Shown here one piece after another: positions 25,992-33,655 of a stretch of 64,000 bases of DNA. The position numbers and the translations under genes are program-made. Every line of letters begins with the position of its first letter. Positions within the stretch are counted from its first letter, which is position 1. The stretch is from PALSA-270 sp963770245. GTDB lineage: Bacteria > Acidobacteriota > Terriglobia > Terriglobales > Acidobacteriaceae. The stretch covers positions 310,001-374,000 of the forward strand of contig CAVYOX010000016.1 of assembly GCA_963770245.1 (NCBI GenBank), written 5' to 3'. The notes beneath the pieces were generated by a model. It saw only the letters and a list, made by a program, of their open reading frames with translations, was not told the DNA's origin and searched no databases.

Positions 25992-27020
25992 CTAGTGAAC
26001 GGCGACTAACCCCAAGGATGTTGCCTGCAGCGCAATGGACACGTTGTCCTGCAAAGCAGTCTTGATAGCGCTGCTAGGCACAAATAGGATATCGTCCGGA
26101 TTCAATGCCACGTCCGGAATCTTAGCCTCGAGAATCTTCTTCAACTCGACATGCTTTTCGGTAATTCCGTCGGGGCCCTTGTGAAGAATCCTGGTTCCGT
26201 TCAGCTTGGAGGTTCTGGTTGTACCACCAGCCAGTGCAATAGCCTGCAGCACAGTTAAGTTCCCGCGATCGATGAGCAGCCCGCTCGGCCTGGCGACATC
26301 TCCCACCACGTACACAACGTCAGCTTTGCGCACGACGACGGTATCGCCCGGCGACATTTCGACATTGGCCTGCGGGCTGTCTGAAAGGTTTCGCGCAAGC
26401 GCAAGGCTTACGGGTTTATCCGGCTGGTTTCGGCGAGTGATGGTCACGGAATTTCCGGCCTTGTCGGTCAGTCCGCCCGCCGCTGAGATGAGATCGAAGA
26501 GCCGCACCTGCCCCAACATGGGATACACGCCCGGTCTCGCAACCTCTCCCAAGACACTTGCGCCCTGCGATGCGTATTGATCCACGAAAACGGTGACGTG
26601 CGGGCCCTTCACGAATCCGCCGTCAGAAAGCTTCTTCTCGATGACTCCCTGCGCCTCATCCGTGGTCAACCCTTCCACGTGCACGTAGCCAACCAGCGGA
26701 AGATAAACATCGCCGTTATTGGAGACTCGCGCCTTGCTCGTGAGCTCTGGAACGTTGTAGACGCTGACTTCAATCAGGTCCCCGGCTCCCAGCCGCAAGG
26801 TCGTATCTGGCTCCGCGCCAGGCGAGTCCGCGGGACGAGCCGCAGGTTGCGTTTGCGTCGTCGGTGCGGGCTTGATGGCGGGCTCGGCTGTGCTTGCCGG
26901 CTTCTCAGTGATCGGCGCGGGTCGTTCTTGTGCCGCCACCACCAGCGAACACGCCAGTGCGACGAACGCAAAAACAGCAACACTGTGCACGCTGGACAAA
27001 CCCCATCGCAGCGACCGCAT
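25992..27020 (-). CDS. polysaccharide export protein with SLBB domains (Wza-like)
   Basis: 342 residues. An N-terminal signal segment (VHSVAVFAFVALACSLVVAA) is followed by a Pro/Ala/Thr-rich linker to residue 72. The polysaccharide export domain runs about 72-160 (LRLGAGDLIEVSVYNVPELT; VSNNGDVYLPLVG), then two SLBB repeats (SVLGEVARPGVYPMLG and VYVVGDVARPSGLL). These form the outer-membrane/periplasmic channel for EPS export. A Cys in ALAC could make it a lipoprotein as Wza is, but the lipobox is weak. It is transcribed divergently from the WecA-like gene; no Wzc partner is in the window. Confidence 0.9.
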   Translation of the reverse strand: MRSLRWGLSSVHSVAVFAFVALACSLVVAAQERPAPITEKPASTAEPAIKPAPTTQTQPAARPADSPGAEPDTTLRLGAGDLIEVSVYNVPELTSKARVSNNGDVYLPLVGYVHVEGLTTDEAQGVIEKKLSDGGFVKGPHVTVFVDQYASQGASVLGEVARPGVYPMLGQVRLFDLISAAGGLTDKAGNSVTITRRNQPDKPVSLALARNLSDSPQANVEMSPGDTVVVRKADVVYVVGDVARPSGLLIDRGNLTVLQAIALAGGTTRTSKLNGTRILHKGPDGITEKHVELKKILEAKIPDVALNPDDILFVPSSAIKTALQDNVSIALQATSLGLVAVH

Positions 27021-27255
27021 CCCGGATCCCCCTTGCTATTGACGTGAGAAAAAAAGTTTAGCACATGCGTTTCGACCGTCGGGCAAATGCTTGGGGCTTT
27101 CCGAACCGTGATGTGCGCAGAAGCTTCAAAGATGGTTTTCCACAGCTGTGCCCAAGTGAATAATTGCCCCGCCATTTCCCAAACTGGTATAGTTCGTCTT
27201 AACGTTTCCCAAAACTGAACCGGCTTGCACGCTTTTCGGGGTTCCTGTCTCTGGC
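27021..27255. promoter_or_regulatory. divergent control region between export gene and wecA-like gene
   Basis: 235 bases between divergent genes. On the plus strand TTGCCC (27164-27169), an 18-base spacer and TATAGT (27188-27193) make a plausible sigma-70 promoter for the WecA-like gene about 60 bases before its ATG. No operator repeat was seen. Confidence 0.35.
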
Positions 27256-28842
27256 ATGGGGGGTTGGTTGACTTTTCTCTTCCTGGGGATTTTCGCGGCT
27301 TCACTGTTGTTTTCGTTTGTTTTCACCAAATATGTACGGGATACGGCTACTGCCCATGGTTGGGTGACTGCGCCCGTTTTAGATCGCCACCTGCATCATC
27401 GTCCTTTGCCACGGCTCGGCGGCGTTGCCATTTTCCTCGCTTTCCTTCTCAGCTTGACCTTGGCGCTGCTCGTTGGCAGATTGCGTCCGAGCTTGGGCCT
27501 GGAAGTCTCCTCTTTCAGGGGCTTGTGGAGCATTCTCCTGCCCGGACTTGTGATCTTTCTGCTTGGCGTCTGCGACGATATCCGTCCGGTTCGGCCCTAC
27601 GTCAAGTTTGCCGTTCAGGCCGTCGCCGGCGCCATGCTTTTCGCCTTCGGATTGCAAATTCTCCATTTGCCCGTGCTCTTCGGCCACCACCAGTTTCCCT
27701 GGTTTCTTGGCCTTCCCTTGACTGTTCTCTGGGTTCTCGCCATCACCAATGCTTTCAACCTGATTGACGGACTGGATGGACTTGCCGCTGGGTCGGCGCT
27801 GTTTTCGACCCTGGTCGTTTTCGTGGTTTCTCTGTTCAGCGGGTCGCCGTTGGTGTCTTTGATGGCCTTGGGGTTGGCTGGCTCCATTCTGGGCTTTCTG
27901 CGTTTCAACTTCAATCCAGCCACCATTTTTCTCGGGGATTGTGGAAGCCTGTTCATCGGTTTCATGCTCAGCGCTTTGGCGCTGCGGGGCGCGCAGAAGT
28001 CTCCCACCATCATCGCGGTCGCGATTCCGGTGGTGTCTTTCGGATTGCCGATCCTCGAAACCGCTCTTTCGATCCTGCGCCGTCTGATCGCCGGGCGGCC
28101 GGTCTTCACCGCCGACCGCGAGCATATTCATCACATGTTGTTGGCCCGGGGCCTCTCGCATCGCCAGGTGGTGATCGTCCTCTACGCGGTTTCGGCGGTT
28201 TTCGCCCTGCTGAGCCTGTTCCTTCTGTGGCCGACGGGCAGCACACTTGGCCTGGTCCTCGCCGTGCTAGGCACTGGAATTTGGTTGGGTGTGCAGCGGC
28301 TTGGTTATCTGGAGTTCGGGGAGCTCCGTCGCGTGGCCCAGCGCACCATGGAGCAGCGGCAGATTTTTGTCAACAACCTCGCCATTCGCCGGGCCACCGA
28401 AGAGCTGAAAGTGGCCACCGACTATAACCAGCTTTGCCGTGTGCTGGTCGCCGCCTTCAGCAGCAACGACTTTGACTCTTTCGAGCTGCAGTGTCGCCAC
28501 ATGCCCAGCCATGCGCCTGACATCCATGGCCTACGCATGCTCCCCAGCAGCGGTGGACCGCCATGTCTGGGTTGGAGCAAGCCGGGAAGCTACTTCCTGT
28601 CCGAGCCGCGTGGCGCCTGGACCCTGAACTTGGATTTAGTGACCCCCAACAATCGCCGATACGGCTCCATGGTCATGCATCGACTCTATGCCGAACGAGG
28701 TTTGCAACTCGACATCAACCTGCTGACTTCCCTATTCCCCTCAGTCTTGGCGGAAGCCTTGGATCGGACCCTCAGCCGCTCCGTCACGGATGTACCCGCT
28801 GCCCTCGATAGTTCCCAAGTGATGACAGCCCAGGCCGGATGA
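27256..28842 (+). CDS. undecaprenyl-phosphate sugar-1-phosphate transferase, WecA/MraY family, with C-terminal extension
   Basis: 528 residues; the family is usually about 330-370. Residues 1-360 show ten or eleven membrane helices and the polyprenyl-phosphate transferase motifs: GVCDDIRPVRPYVKF, NAFNLIDGLDGLAAG (catalytic Asp region), FLGDCGSLFIGF and the WecA-type HIHHMLLARG. The last about 150 residues are soluble (RTMEQRQIFVNNLAIRRATE to the end) with no domain I can name. It would start the repeat unit by moving a HexNAc-1-P to undecaprenyl phosphate, working with WecB just downstream (64 bases). Confidence 0.9.
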   Translation: MGGWLTFLFLGIFAASLLFSFVFTKYVRDTATAHGWVTAPVLDRHLHHRPLPRLGGVAIFLAFLLSLTLALLVGRLRPSLGLEVSSFRGLWSILLPGLVIFLLGVCDDIRPVRPYVKFAVQAVAGAMLFAFGLQILHLPVLFGHHQFPWFLGLPLTVLWVLAITNAFNLIDGLDGLAAGSALFSTLVVFVVSLFSGSPLVSLMALGLAGSILGFLRFNFNPATIFLGDCGSLFIGFMLSALALRGAQKSPTIIAVAIPVVSFGLPILETALSILRRLIAGRPVFTADREHIHHMLLARGLSHRQVVIVLYAVSAVFALLSLFLLWPTGSTLGLVLAVLGTGIWLGVQRLGYLEFGELRRVAQRTMEQRQIFVNNLAIRRATEELKVATDYNQLCRVLVAAFSSNDFDSFELQCRHMPSHAPDIHGLRMLPSSGGPPCLGWSKPGSYFLSEPRGAWTLNLDLVTPNNRRYGSMVMHRLYAERGLQLDINLLTSLFPSVLAEALDRTLSRSVTDVPAALDSSQVMTAQAG

Positions 28843-28906
28843 GTCCGGGTCCTGTTCGCTGGACCGGCGTCTAGTACAATCTCGTCTTTGGCGAGAATCC
28901 AGCCTC

Positions 28907-29977
28907 ATGCACATTCTTCATGTCGTAGGCGCCCGTCCCAATTTCATGAAAGCCGCGCCTGTGCTGGCTGCGCTGGCCAAACGCGGCGTGCGGCAAACTC
29001 TGGTCCACACCGGACAGCACTATGACGCCAATATGTCCGACATTTTTTTCCAGCAGCTGGAGATGCCCGCTCCTGACCTCAATCTAGGAGTCGGTTCCGG
29101 CAGCCAAGCCAGCCAGACCGCGGAAATCATCGCCCGCTTTGAACCGGTTGTGATGGATCGCAAACCTGACTTGGTCCTGGTGTATGGCGACGTCAATTCC
29201 ACCATGGCTGCGGCGGTCGTGTGCTCGAAACTGCTCGTCCCGGTGGCCCACGTGGAAGCTGGACTCCGCTCCCGTGACCGCAGCATGCCCGAGGAGATCA
29301 ACCGGCTGATCACCGACCAGCTCTCCGACCTGCTCTTCACTCCTTCCCCGGATGGCGACGAAAACCTGCTGAGAGAAGGTATCGAGCCTGCCAAAATCCA
29401 TAGAGTTGGCAATGTCATGATTGACACTCTGATCCGCCTTCTGCCGCACGCCGCCAGCCACCCGGGGGTGGATTTGCCCGGGCCCTACGCCCTGGTCACG
29501 CTTCATCGGCCCTCGAATGTCGATGATCTTCCTTGGCTCGGTTCATTGCTCAAGGCGCTGACCGAGCTCAGTCAGGATCTGACAGTGGTGTTTCCGGTGC
29601 ACCCTCGCACCCGTCAGCGCATCGGTGGCTTGCACCTGGACGTGCTTTCGAACAGTCACCTCCGTTTGCTAGATCCCCAGCCCTATTTGCAATTTCTTGC
29701 CCTGGAGCAGGCCGCCACTGTCGTCATCACCGATTCCGGAGGAATGCAGGAAGAAACCAGCTACCTGGGCGTCCCCTGCCTGACCATGCGTGAGAATACC
29801 GAGCGCCCGGTGACGGTGTCGCTAGGAACAAACCTGCTGATGGGTCGTGATGTCGCTCGAATGGAGATCGAAGTTCACCGCATCCTGGCCGGCAAGAGAA
29901 AAGAAGGTTCCCCCATCCCACTCTGGGATGGCCATGCCGCCGAACGCATCGCCGGAGTCATCACGCACTGCGGCTAG
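28907..29977 (+). CDS. wecB: UDP-N-acetylglucosamine 2-epimerase (non-hydrolysing)
   Basis: 356 residues. Family motifs appear in order: VVGARPNFMKAAPVL, TLVHTGQHYDANMS, LVYGDVNSTMAAAVV, VAHVEAGLRSRDRSMPEEIN (catalytic Asp/Glu/His region), VTLHRPSNVDD and VITDSGGMQEETSYLGVPC. Interconverts UDP-GlcNAc and UDP-ManNAc. Placed directly after the WecA-like transferase, so it likely supplies UDP-ManNAc for the polymer. Confidence 0.95.
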   Translation: MHILHVVGARPNFMKAAPVLAALAKRGVRQTLVHTGQHYDANMSDIFFQQLEMPAPDLNLGVGSGSQASQTAEIIARFEPVVMDRKPDLVLVYGDVNSTMAAAVVCSKLLVPVAHVEAGLRSRDRSMPEEINRLITDQLSDLLFTPSPDGDENLLREGIEPAKIHRVGNVMIDTLIRLLPHAASHPGVDLPGPYALVTLHRPSNVDDLPWLGSLLKALTELSQDLTVVFPVHPRTRQRIGGLHLDVLSNSHLRLLDPQPYLQFLALEQAATVVITDSGGMQEETSYLGVPCLTMRENTERPVTVSLGTNLLMGRDVARMEIEVHRILAGKRKEGSPIPLWDGHAAERIAGVITHCG

Positions 29978-30016
29978 AGTAATCCGGCTGGAGTAATATG
30001 AAGCAGATTTGAAGGT

Positions 30017-30478
30017 ATGGAGCCCCAGAGGAGCACAGTGGAACGCGCCGTCGCGAAACCTGGAGCCGCCACCGGCGACCGCCGAGGTTGCGTGCGCCAG
30101 ATCGTGCATTCTCCCGTCTACGTCAGCACGAATCTCAATTTCAGCGGGACTGGATTGGAGCTGCATGAAATCCTCGATGCCGCCGAGTCGGGCATTGCTT
30201 TGCAGGGAACCTCGCCGTTACCGGTGGGGCACCGCGTCCAGTTGCGTTTGGAGCTAGCCGAAAACACGGACCCGCTTCGAACCGCGGGTCGCGTCATTTG
30301 GTCGGAACCCTCGGGCCGCAGCGGAATCCGTTTTCTCGAATTGCGCGGTCCGGCTTCCAAGGAATTCAAGAAATGGCTGTTCGTGAACGCGCTGGTCGCT
30401 TGCGTACGACACGCGGCGGTGCAAGCGCCAGGCGCTCGATCACGGACGGCTCGATGCGGCATCTTCAACCGACGCTAG
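30017..30478 (+). CDS. PilZ-like domain protein, possibly 5' part of a frameshifted PilZ-GAF-Sel1 gene
   Basis: 153 residues, ATG at 30017. The domain spans residues about 40-125: LELHEILDAAESGIALQGTS (DxAxxG form of the PilZ second motif), PVGHRVQLRLELA, AGRVIWSEPSGRSGIRFLEL. The basic RxxxR motif of c-di-GMP binders is not obvious, so binding is uncertain. The last about 20 residues (after NALVACVRHAAVQ) look out of frame: in another frame RQALDHGRLDAASSTDASPA runs straight into the downstream GAF protein. A single indel near 30400-30425 would join the two into a 570-residue protein. Confidence 0.7.
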   Translation: MEPQRSTVERAVAKPGAATGDRRGCVRQIVHSPVYVSTNLNFSGTGLELHEILDAAESGIALQGTSPLPVGHRVQLRLELAENTDPLRTAGRVIWSEPSGRSGIRFLELRGPASKEFKKWLFVNALVACVRHAAVQAPGARSRTARCGIFNRR

Positions 30479-30536
30479 TCCGGCTTCCCCGCGCGAGGAG
30501 TTTGGCGCGCTGACCCGGCCAGACTACACGCCGGTT

Positions 30537-31730
30537 TTGACCCAGCTGGCGGCGATCCGGCGGGAAGCCGCAGCCGCATCTCCGGCCTTGGAATCATCTC
30601 TGCCCATGCTGGCAGAGCATGCTCGCGATTTCACTGGCGCGAACGGCGCTGCCATCGCGCTCTCGGTCGGCGATGAGATGATTTGCCGTGCCAGCACGGG
30701 GTCCGCTCCGAGCGTCGGTTCGTGTTTCCAGACCGGCACGGGCTTTTCGGGCGAGTGCGTTCGCGGCGGCCGCCTGCTGCAGTGCGATGACACGGAGACG
30801 GACCCGCGGGTCGACCGCGAAAGCTGCCGCGATCTCGGCATCCGCTCGATGATCGCCGTCCCCATTCAAGCCGGCGATGCCGTCACCGGACTGCTAGAAG
30901 TCTTTTCCCCGCAGCCCGACGCCTTCAGCCTCAACCATAGTGTTTTTCTGCAGCGCTTGGCGGACGTAATTCTCACCGCGGTGCGTCGTTCCGCTCAAAG
31001 TTCCGCTCAAACCGTGAGCGTCGGGAAGGCGCAGATGGCAAGCCCCGCAGCCCCTGCCGATGAACCCGGAAACCTGCTGGGTTTTGAGGCTCTGAGCGAT
31101 GGCGATATCCGGAGCGGAGAAATCCCCGGCGGAGCTTCCCCTAAGATTCGGTCGATTGAAGGCTACCTGGGTCGGATTGCCTTATACGCCGCTACAGCCG
31201 TGCTCGTCGTGGTCGCTGCGCTGTTCTTGCGACGCATCGGAATTCTCCCAGGTGCGAGTCCAAGCAGTTCTCAGACGCAAATAGCATCCCCGGCCGATAC
31301 CCCCGAACCCGAGCCCCAAGATCAACGCCCCGAGGCCGACTTGGATCGATTGCGCAAGTCCGCGGAGCAAGGCGACGCCAACGCTCAATTCGCCTTGGGC
31401 GCTCGCTATGCGATGGGGGAGGATATCCCGCGGAATTACTCGACCGCCGTCCACTGGTTCTCGCTCGCTGCCGAGCAGGGACACGTGCTGGCTCAGGCGA
31501 CTTTGGGTGCGTATTACTGGGAGGGAAGAGGCGTTCTCCCGGATCTCGAAAAAGCCTATTTCTGGTCTGTCCTCGCCCGAGCCGGAGGCGATGAAGCCAG
31601 CAAGTATCGTGTTGCCGCCCTGGCTTCACGGATGAGCCGCAGCCAAATCATCGCGGCGCAGGCAGAAGCCAACGCCTGGCTGCAGCGGCGTCAGTTGGCC
31701 GGCAAGGCCTCTCCCGGTTCTCATCGCTAG
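30537..31730 (+). CDS. GAF domain - transmembrane - Sel1 repeat protein
   Basis: 397 residues from TTG 30537; the frame is coding further upstream (to about 30420), see the PilZ entry. GAF at residues about 20-150 with GFSGECVRGGRLLQCDDTET and DPRVDRESCRDLGIRSMIAV. One membrane helix near 215-232 (YAATAVLVVVAALFLRRI). Then a Pro/Glu-rich linker and two Sel1/TPR-like repeats: LRKSAEQGDANAQFALGARY and WFSLAAEQGHVLAQATLGAY. Cytoplasmic sensing with a periplasmic protein-interaction part is the expected topology. Its GAF closely resembles that of the amidase fusion at 33656, so the two share an input module. Confidence 0.82.
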   Translation: MTQLAAIRREAAAASPALESSLPMLAEHARDFTGANGAAIALSVGDEMICRASTGSAPSVGSCFQTGTGFSGECVRGGRLLQCDDTETDPRVDRESCRDLGIRSMIAVPIQAGDAVTGLLEVFSPQPDAFSLNHSVFLQRLADVILTAVRRSAQSSAQTVSVGKAQMASPAAPADEPGNLLGFEALSDGDIRSGEIPGGASPKIRSIEGYLGRIALYAATAVLVVVAALFLRRIGILPGASPSSSQTQIASPADTPEPEPQDQRPEADLDRLRKSAEQGDANAQFALGARYAMGEDIPRNYSTAVHWFSLAAEQGHVLAQATLGAYYWEGRGVLPDLEKAYFWSVLARAGGDEASKYRVAALASRMSRSQIIAAQAEANAWLQRRQLAGKASPGSHR

Positions 31731-31817
31731 AATTCGTCAGAGAGAATCAACGGCTCCCGACCGACCTCGCCCATTCTCGTGATGCCGGCGGGGTTAGAAT
31801 GAAGCGAGAGGGTTGCT

Positions 31818-32939
31818 GTGTCGACGCTGCGCGATGTGGTTTACGAAAATGTCCGCGAAGGCGACCTGTACGACAAGCTCGACCGCAACCGCGTGCGCTG
31901 TTACGCCTGCGGCCACTGTTGCCCGATTCCCGAGGGCCAGCCGGGCGTCTGCAAGGTTCGTTACAACCGCGGCGGCACTCTTTACGTACCCTGGGGCTAT
32001 GTAGGCGGCGTGCAGTGTGACCCTATCGAGAAGAAACCTTTCTTCCACGCCTATCCGGGCTCGCTGGCCTACAGCTTCGGAATGCTGGGCTGCGATCTGC
32101 ACTGCGGTTACTGCCAGAACTGGGTGACTTCGCAAGCTTTGCGCGATCCCCATGCCGTATCGCCGCCGCTCGAGGCTTCTCCCGAAGCCCTGGTCCGCGA
32201 TGCTGTCGGCCAGGGTGCCAAGGTTCTGGTCAGCACTTACAATGAGCCGTTGATCACGAGCGAGTGGGCGGTAGCCGTCTTCAAGGAAGCGAAAGCCGCG
32301 GGACTGGTCACCGGATTCGTCTCGAACGGCAATGGCACGCCCCAAGTCCTTGAGTATCTGCGCCCTTGGGTCGATCTATTCAAAGTGGATCTGAAAAGTT
32401 TCAGCGACCGTCACTACCACGAACTGGGTGGGCGCATCGGACCCATTCTCGAAACCATTCGCCGCTTGCACCAGATGGGAATCTGGCTGGAGATTGTCAC
32501 CCTGCTCATTCCCGGCTTCAACGATTCTCCGGATGAATTGCGTGGTCTCGCGGATTTCCTGGCCAGTGTCTCGCCTGACATTCCCTGGCACATCACCGCA
32601 TTTCACAAAGACTACAAAATGAACGATCCCGAAGCCACGCGTCCCGAAGATTTGCTGCGCGCCGCTGCCATCGGCAGCCAAGCTGGGCTCCGTTACATCT
32701 ACGCTGGCAATCTGCCGGGTAGGGTCGGTGACCTCGAAGATACGCGCTGCCATAGCTGTGGCGAGGTCTTGATCAGACGGCACGGCTATTTTGTGGAGGA
32801 CTATCGACTCACAGAAGGCAGGTGCCCCGCCTGCGCAGCCGTTATGCCCGGTCGCTGGGCGGCCAAGTTTGAAGGCCAGATCGCCGATCGTCCTTTCTTG
32901 CCGCGCCGAGGCTCGCCTTTAGTTACAATCCTCAGCTAG
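31818..32939 (+). CDS. amrS: AmmeMemoRadiSam system radical SAM enzyme
   Basis: 373 residues, GTG start with GAGAGG six bases upstream. The radical SAM cluster motif is GCDLHCGYCQNW (Cys at about 92, 96, 99), preceded by a Cys-rich N-terminus VRCYACGHCCPIPEGQPGVC. Later motifs GFVSNGNGTPQVLEY, IPWHITAFHKDYKM and a C-terminal zinc-like pair (CHSCGE, CPACAA) are typical of AmrS. The AMMECR1 and Memo partners of the named system are not in the window, so the enzyme stands alone here. Reaction unknown for the family. Confidence 0.88.
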   Translation: MSTLRDVVYENVREGDLYDKLDRNRVRCYACGHCCPIPEGQPGVCKVRYNRGGTLYVPWGYVGGVQCDPIEKKPFFHAYPGSLAYSFGMLGCDLHCGYCQNWVTSQALRDPHAVSPPLEASPEALVRDAVGQGAKVLVSTYNEPLITSEWAVAVFKEAKAAGLVTGFVSNGNGTPQVLEYLRPWVDLFKVDLKSFSDRHYHELGGRIGPILETIRRLHQMGIWLEIVTLLIPGFNDSPDELRGLADFLASVSPDIPWHITAFHKDYKMNDPEATRPEDLLRAAAIGSQAGLRYIYAGNLPGRVGDLEDTRCHSCGEVLIRRHGYFVEDYRLTEGRCPACAAVMPGRWAAKFEGQIADRPFLPRRGSPLVTILS

Positions 32940-32955
32940 CGTTTGACCGAACTTC

Positions 32956-33558
32956 ATGCGGAAACTCAGCCTCGCACTGCTGGCGTCGATCTTGTCTTTC
33001 ACAGCGGCTTGCTCGCCTCGCGATTTTCTCACCCGGCGGCTGGCCGCCGATTTGATCGCCGGCTCGGATGCTTTCAGGTCCCCGCAGCTGTTCTGGCTCC
33101 GCACCGGGACGGTTTCGAACAAGGACTATCTTTCTCCGGAATACCTGGTTCTCGAGCGTCACGGCTGGATTACGGGATCGGGTACGGCTTGCCCTTCCGA
33201 CATTGGCCCCGCTCCTTGCTGGGACGTGAGTCTCACTCCGAACGGCGTTAATATTTTCCGCGATCTGATCCCGCGCGACGCCGTCGCCTCACAGTATTTC
33301 AGCGTGCAGGCCGCCAAACGCGACCTACTCGAAGTGACCGGCATCAGCAAGAACGATCCCAATGCCGACGTAGACTTCCGCTGGAAATGGACTCCGCTGA
33401 ACGCCATTGGCTCGGCTCTCTATAACGAGTCGGTCGAGTATGACTCTACGGTCGGCTTCCGTCACTATGACGATGGCTGGCGGCTAACCGAAGGCAGTAC
33501 ACCCAAGATCGGTCAGGGGATGGACGATGCGCTCAAGAACGCGCAACCGGTGCAGTGA
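32956..33558 (+). CDS. predicted lipoprotein of unknown function
   Basis: 200 residues. The N-terminus LSLALLASILSFTAACSPRD is a lipoprotein signal with Cys at 19 (TAAC). The mature part has no recognised domain; aromatic-rich segments (PQLFWLRTG, DVDFRWKWTPLNAIGSALY) suggest a small beta-type fold. Follows the radical SAM gene by 16 bases and is probably co-transcribed with it. Confidence 0.7.
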   Translation: MRKLSLALLASILSFTAACSPRDFLTRRLAADLIAGSDAFRSPQLFWLRTGTVSNKDYLSPEYLVLERHGWITGSGTACPSDIGPAPCWDVSLTPNGVNIFRDLIPRDAVASQYFSVQAAKRDLLEVTGISKNDPNADVDFRWKWTPLNAIGSALYNESVEYDSTVGFRHYDDGWRLTEGSTPKIGQGMDDALKNAQPVQ

Positions 33559-33655
33559 AGAGCGCTGGTCGCTGGTCGCGGGTCCGGGCGTCGCGAGTGC
33601 TGCCCCGCCGCGAGCATGGAAGCCTGGAATCACGAACTCAGAAGGGAACTGACTT

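Noticed and set aside
27379..28161. 260-codon minus-strand frame rich in Gln/Glu opposite the WecA-like gene.
   Set aside because: Shadow of a membrane protein gene; antisense of hydrophobic codons gives polar residues.
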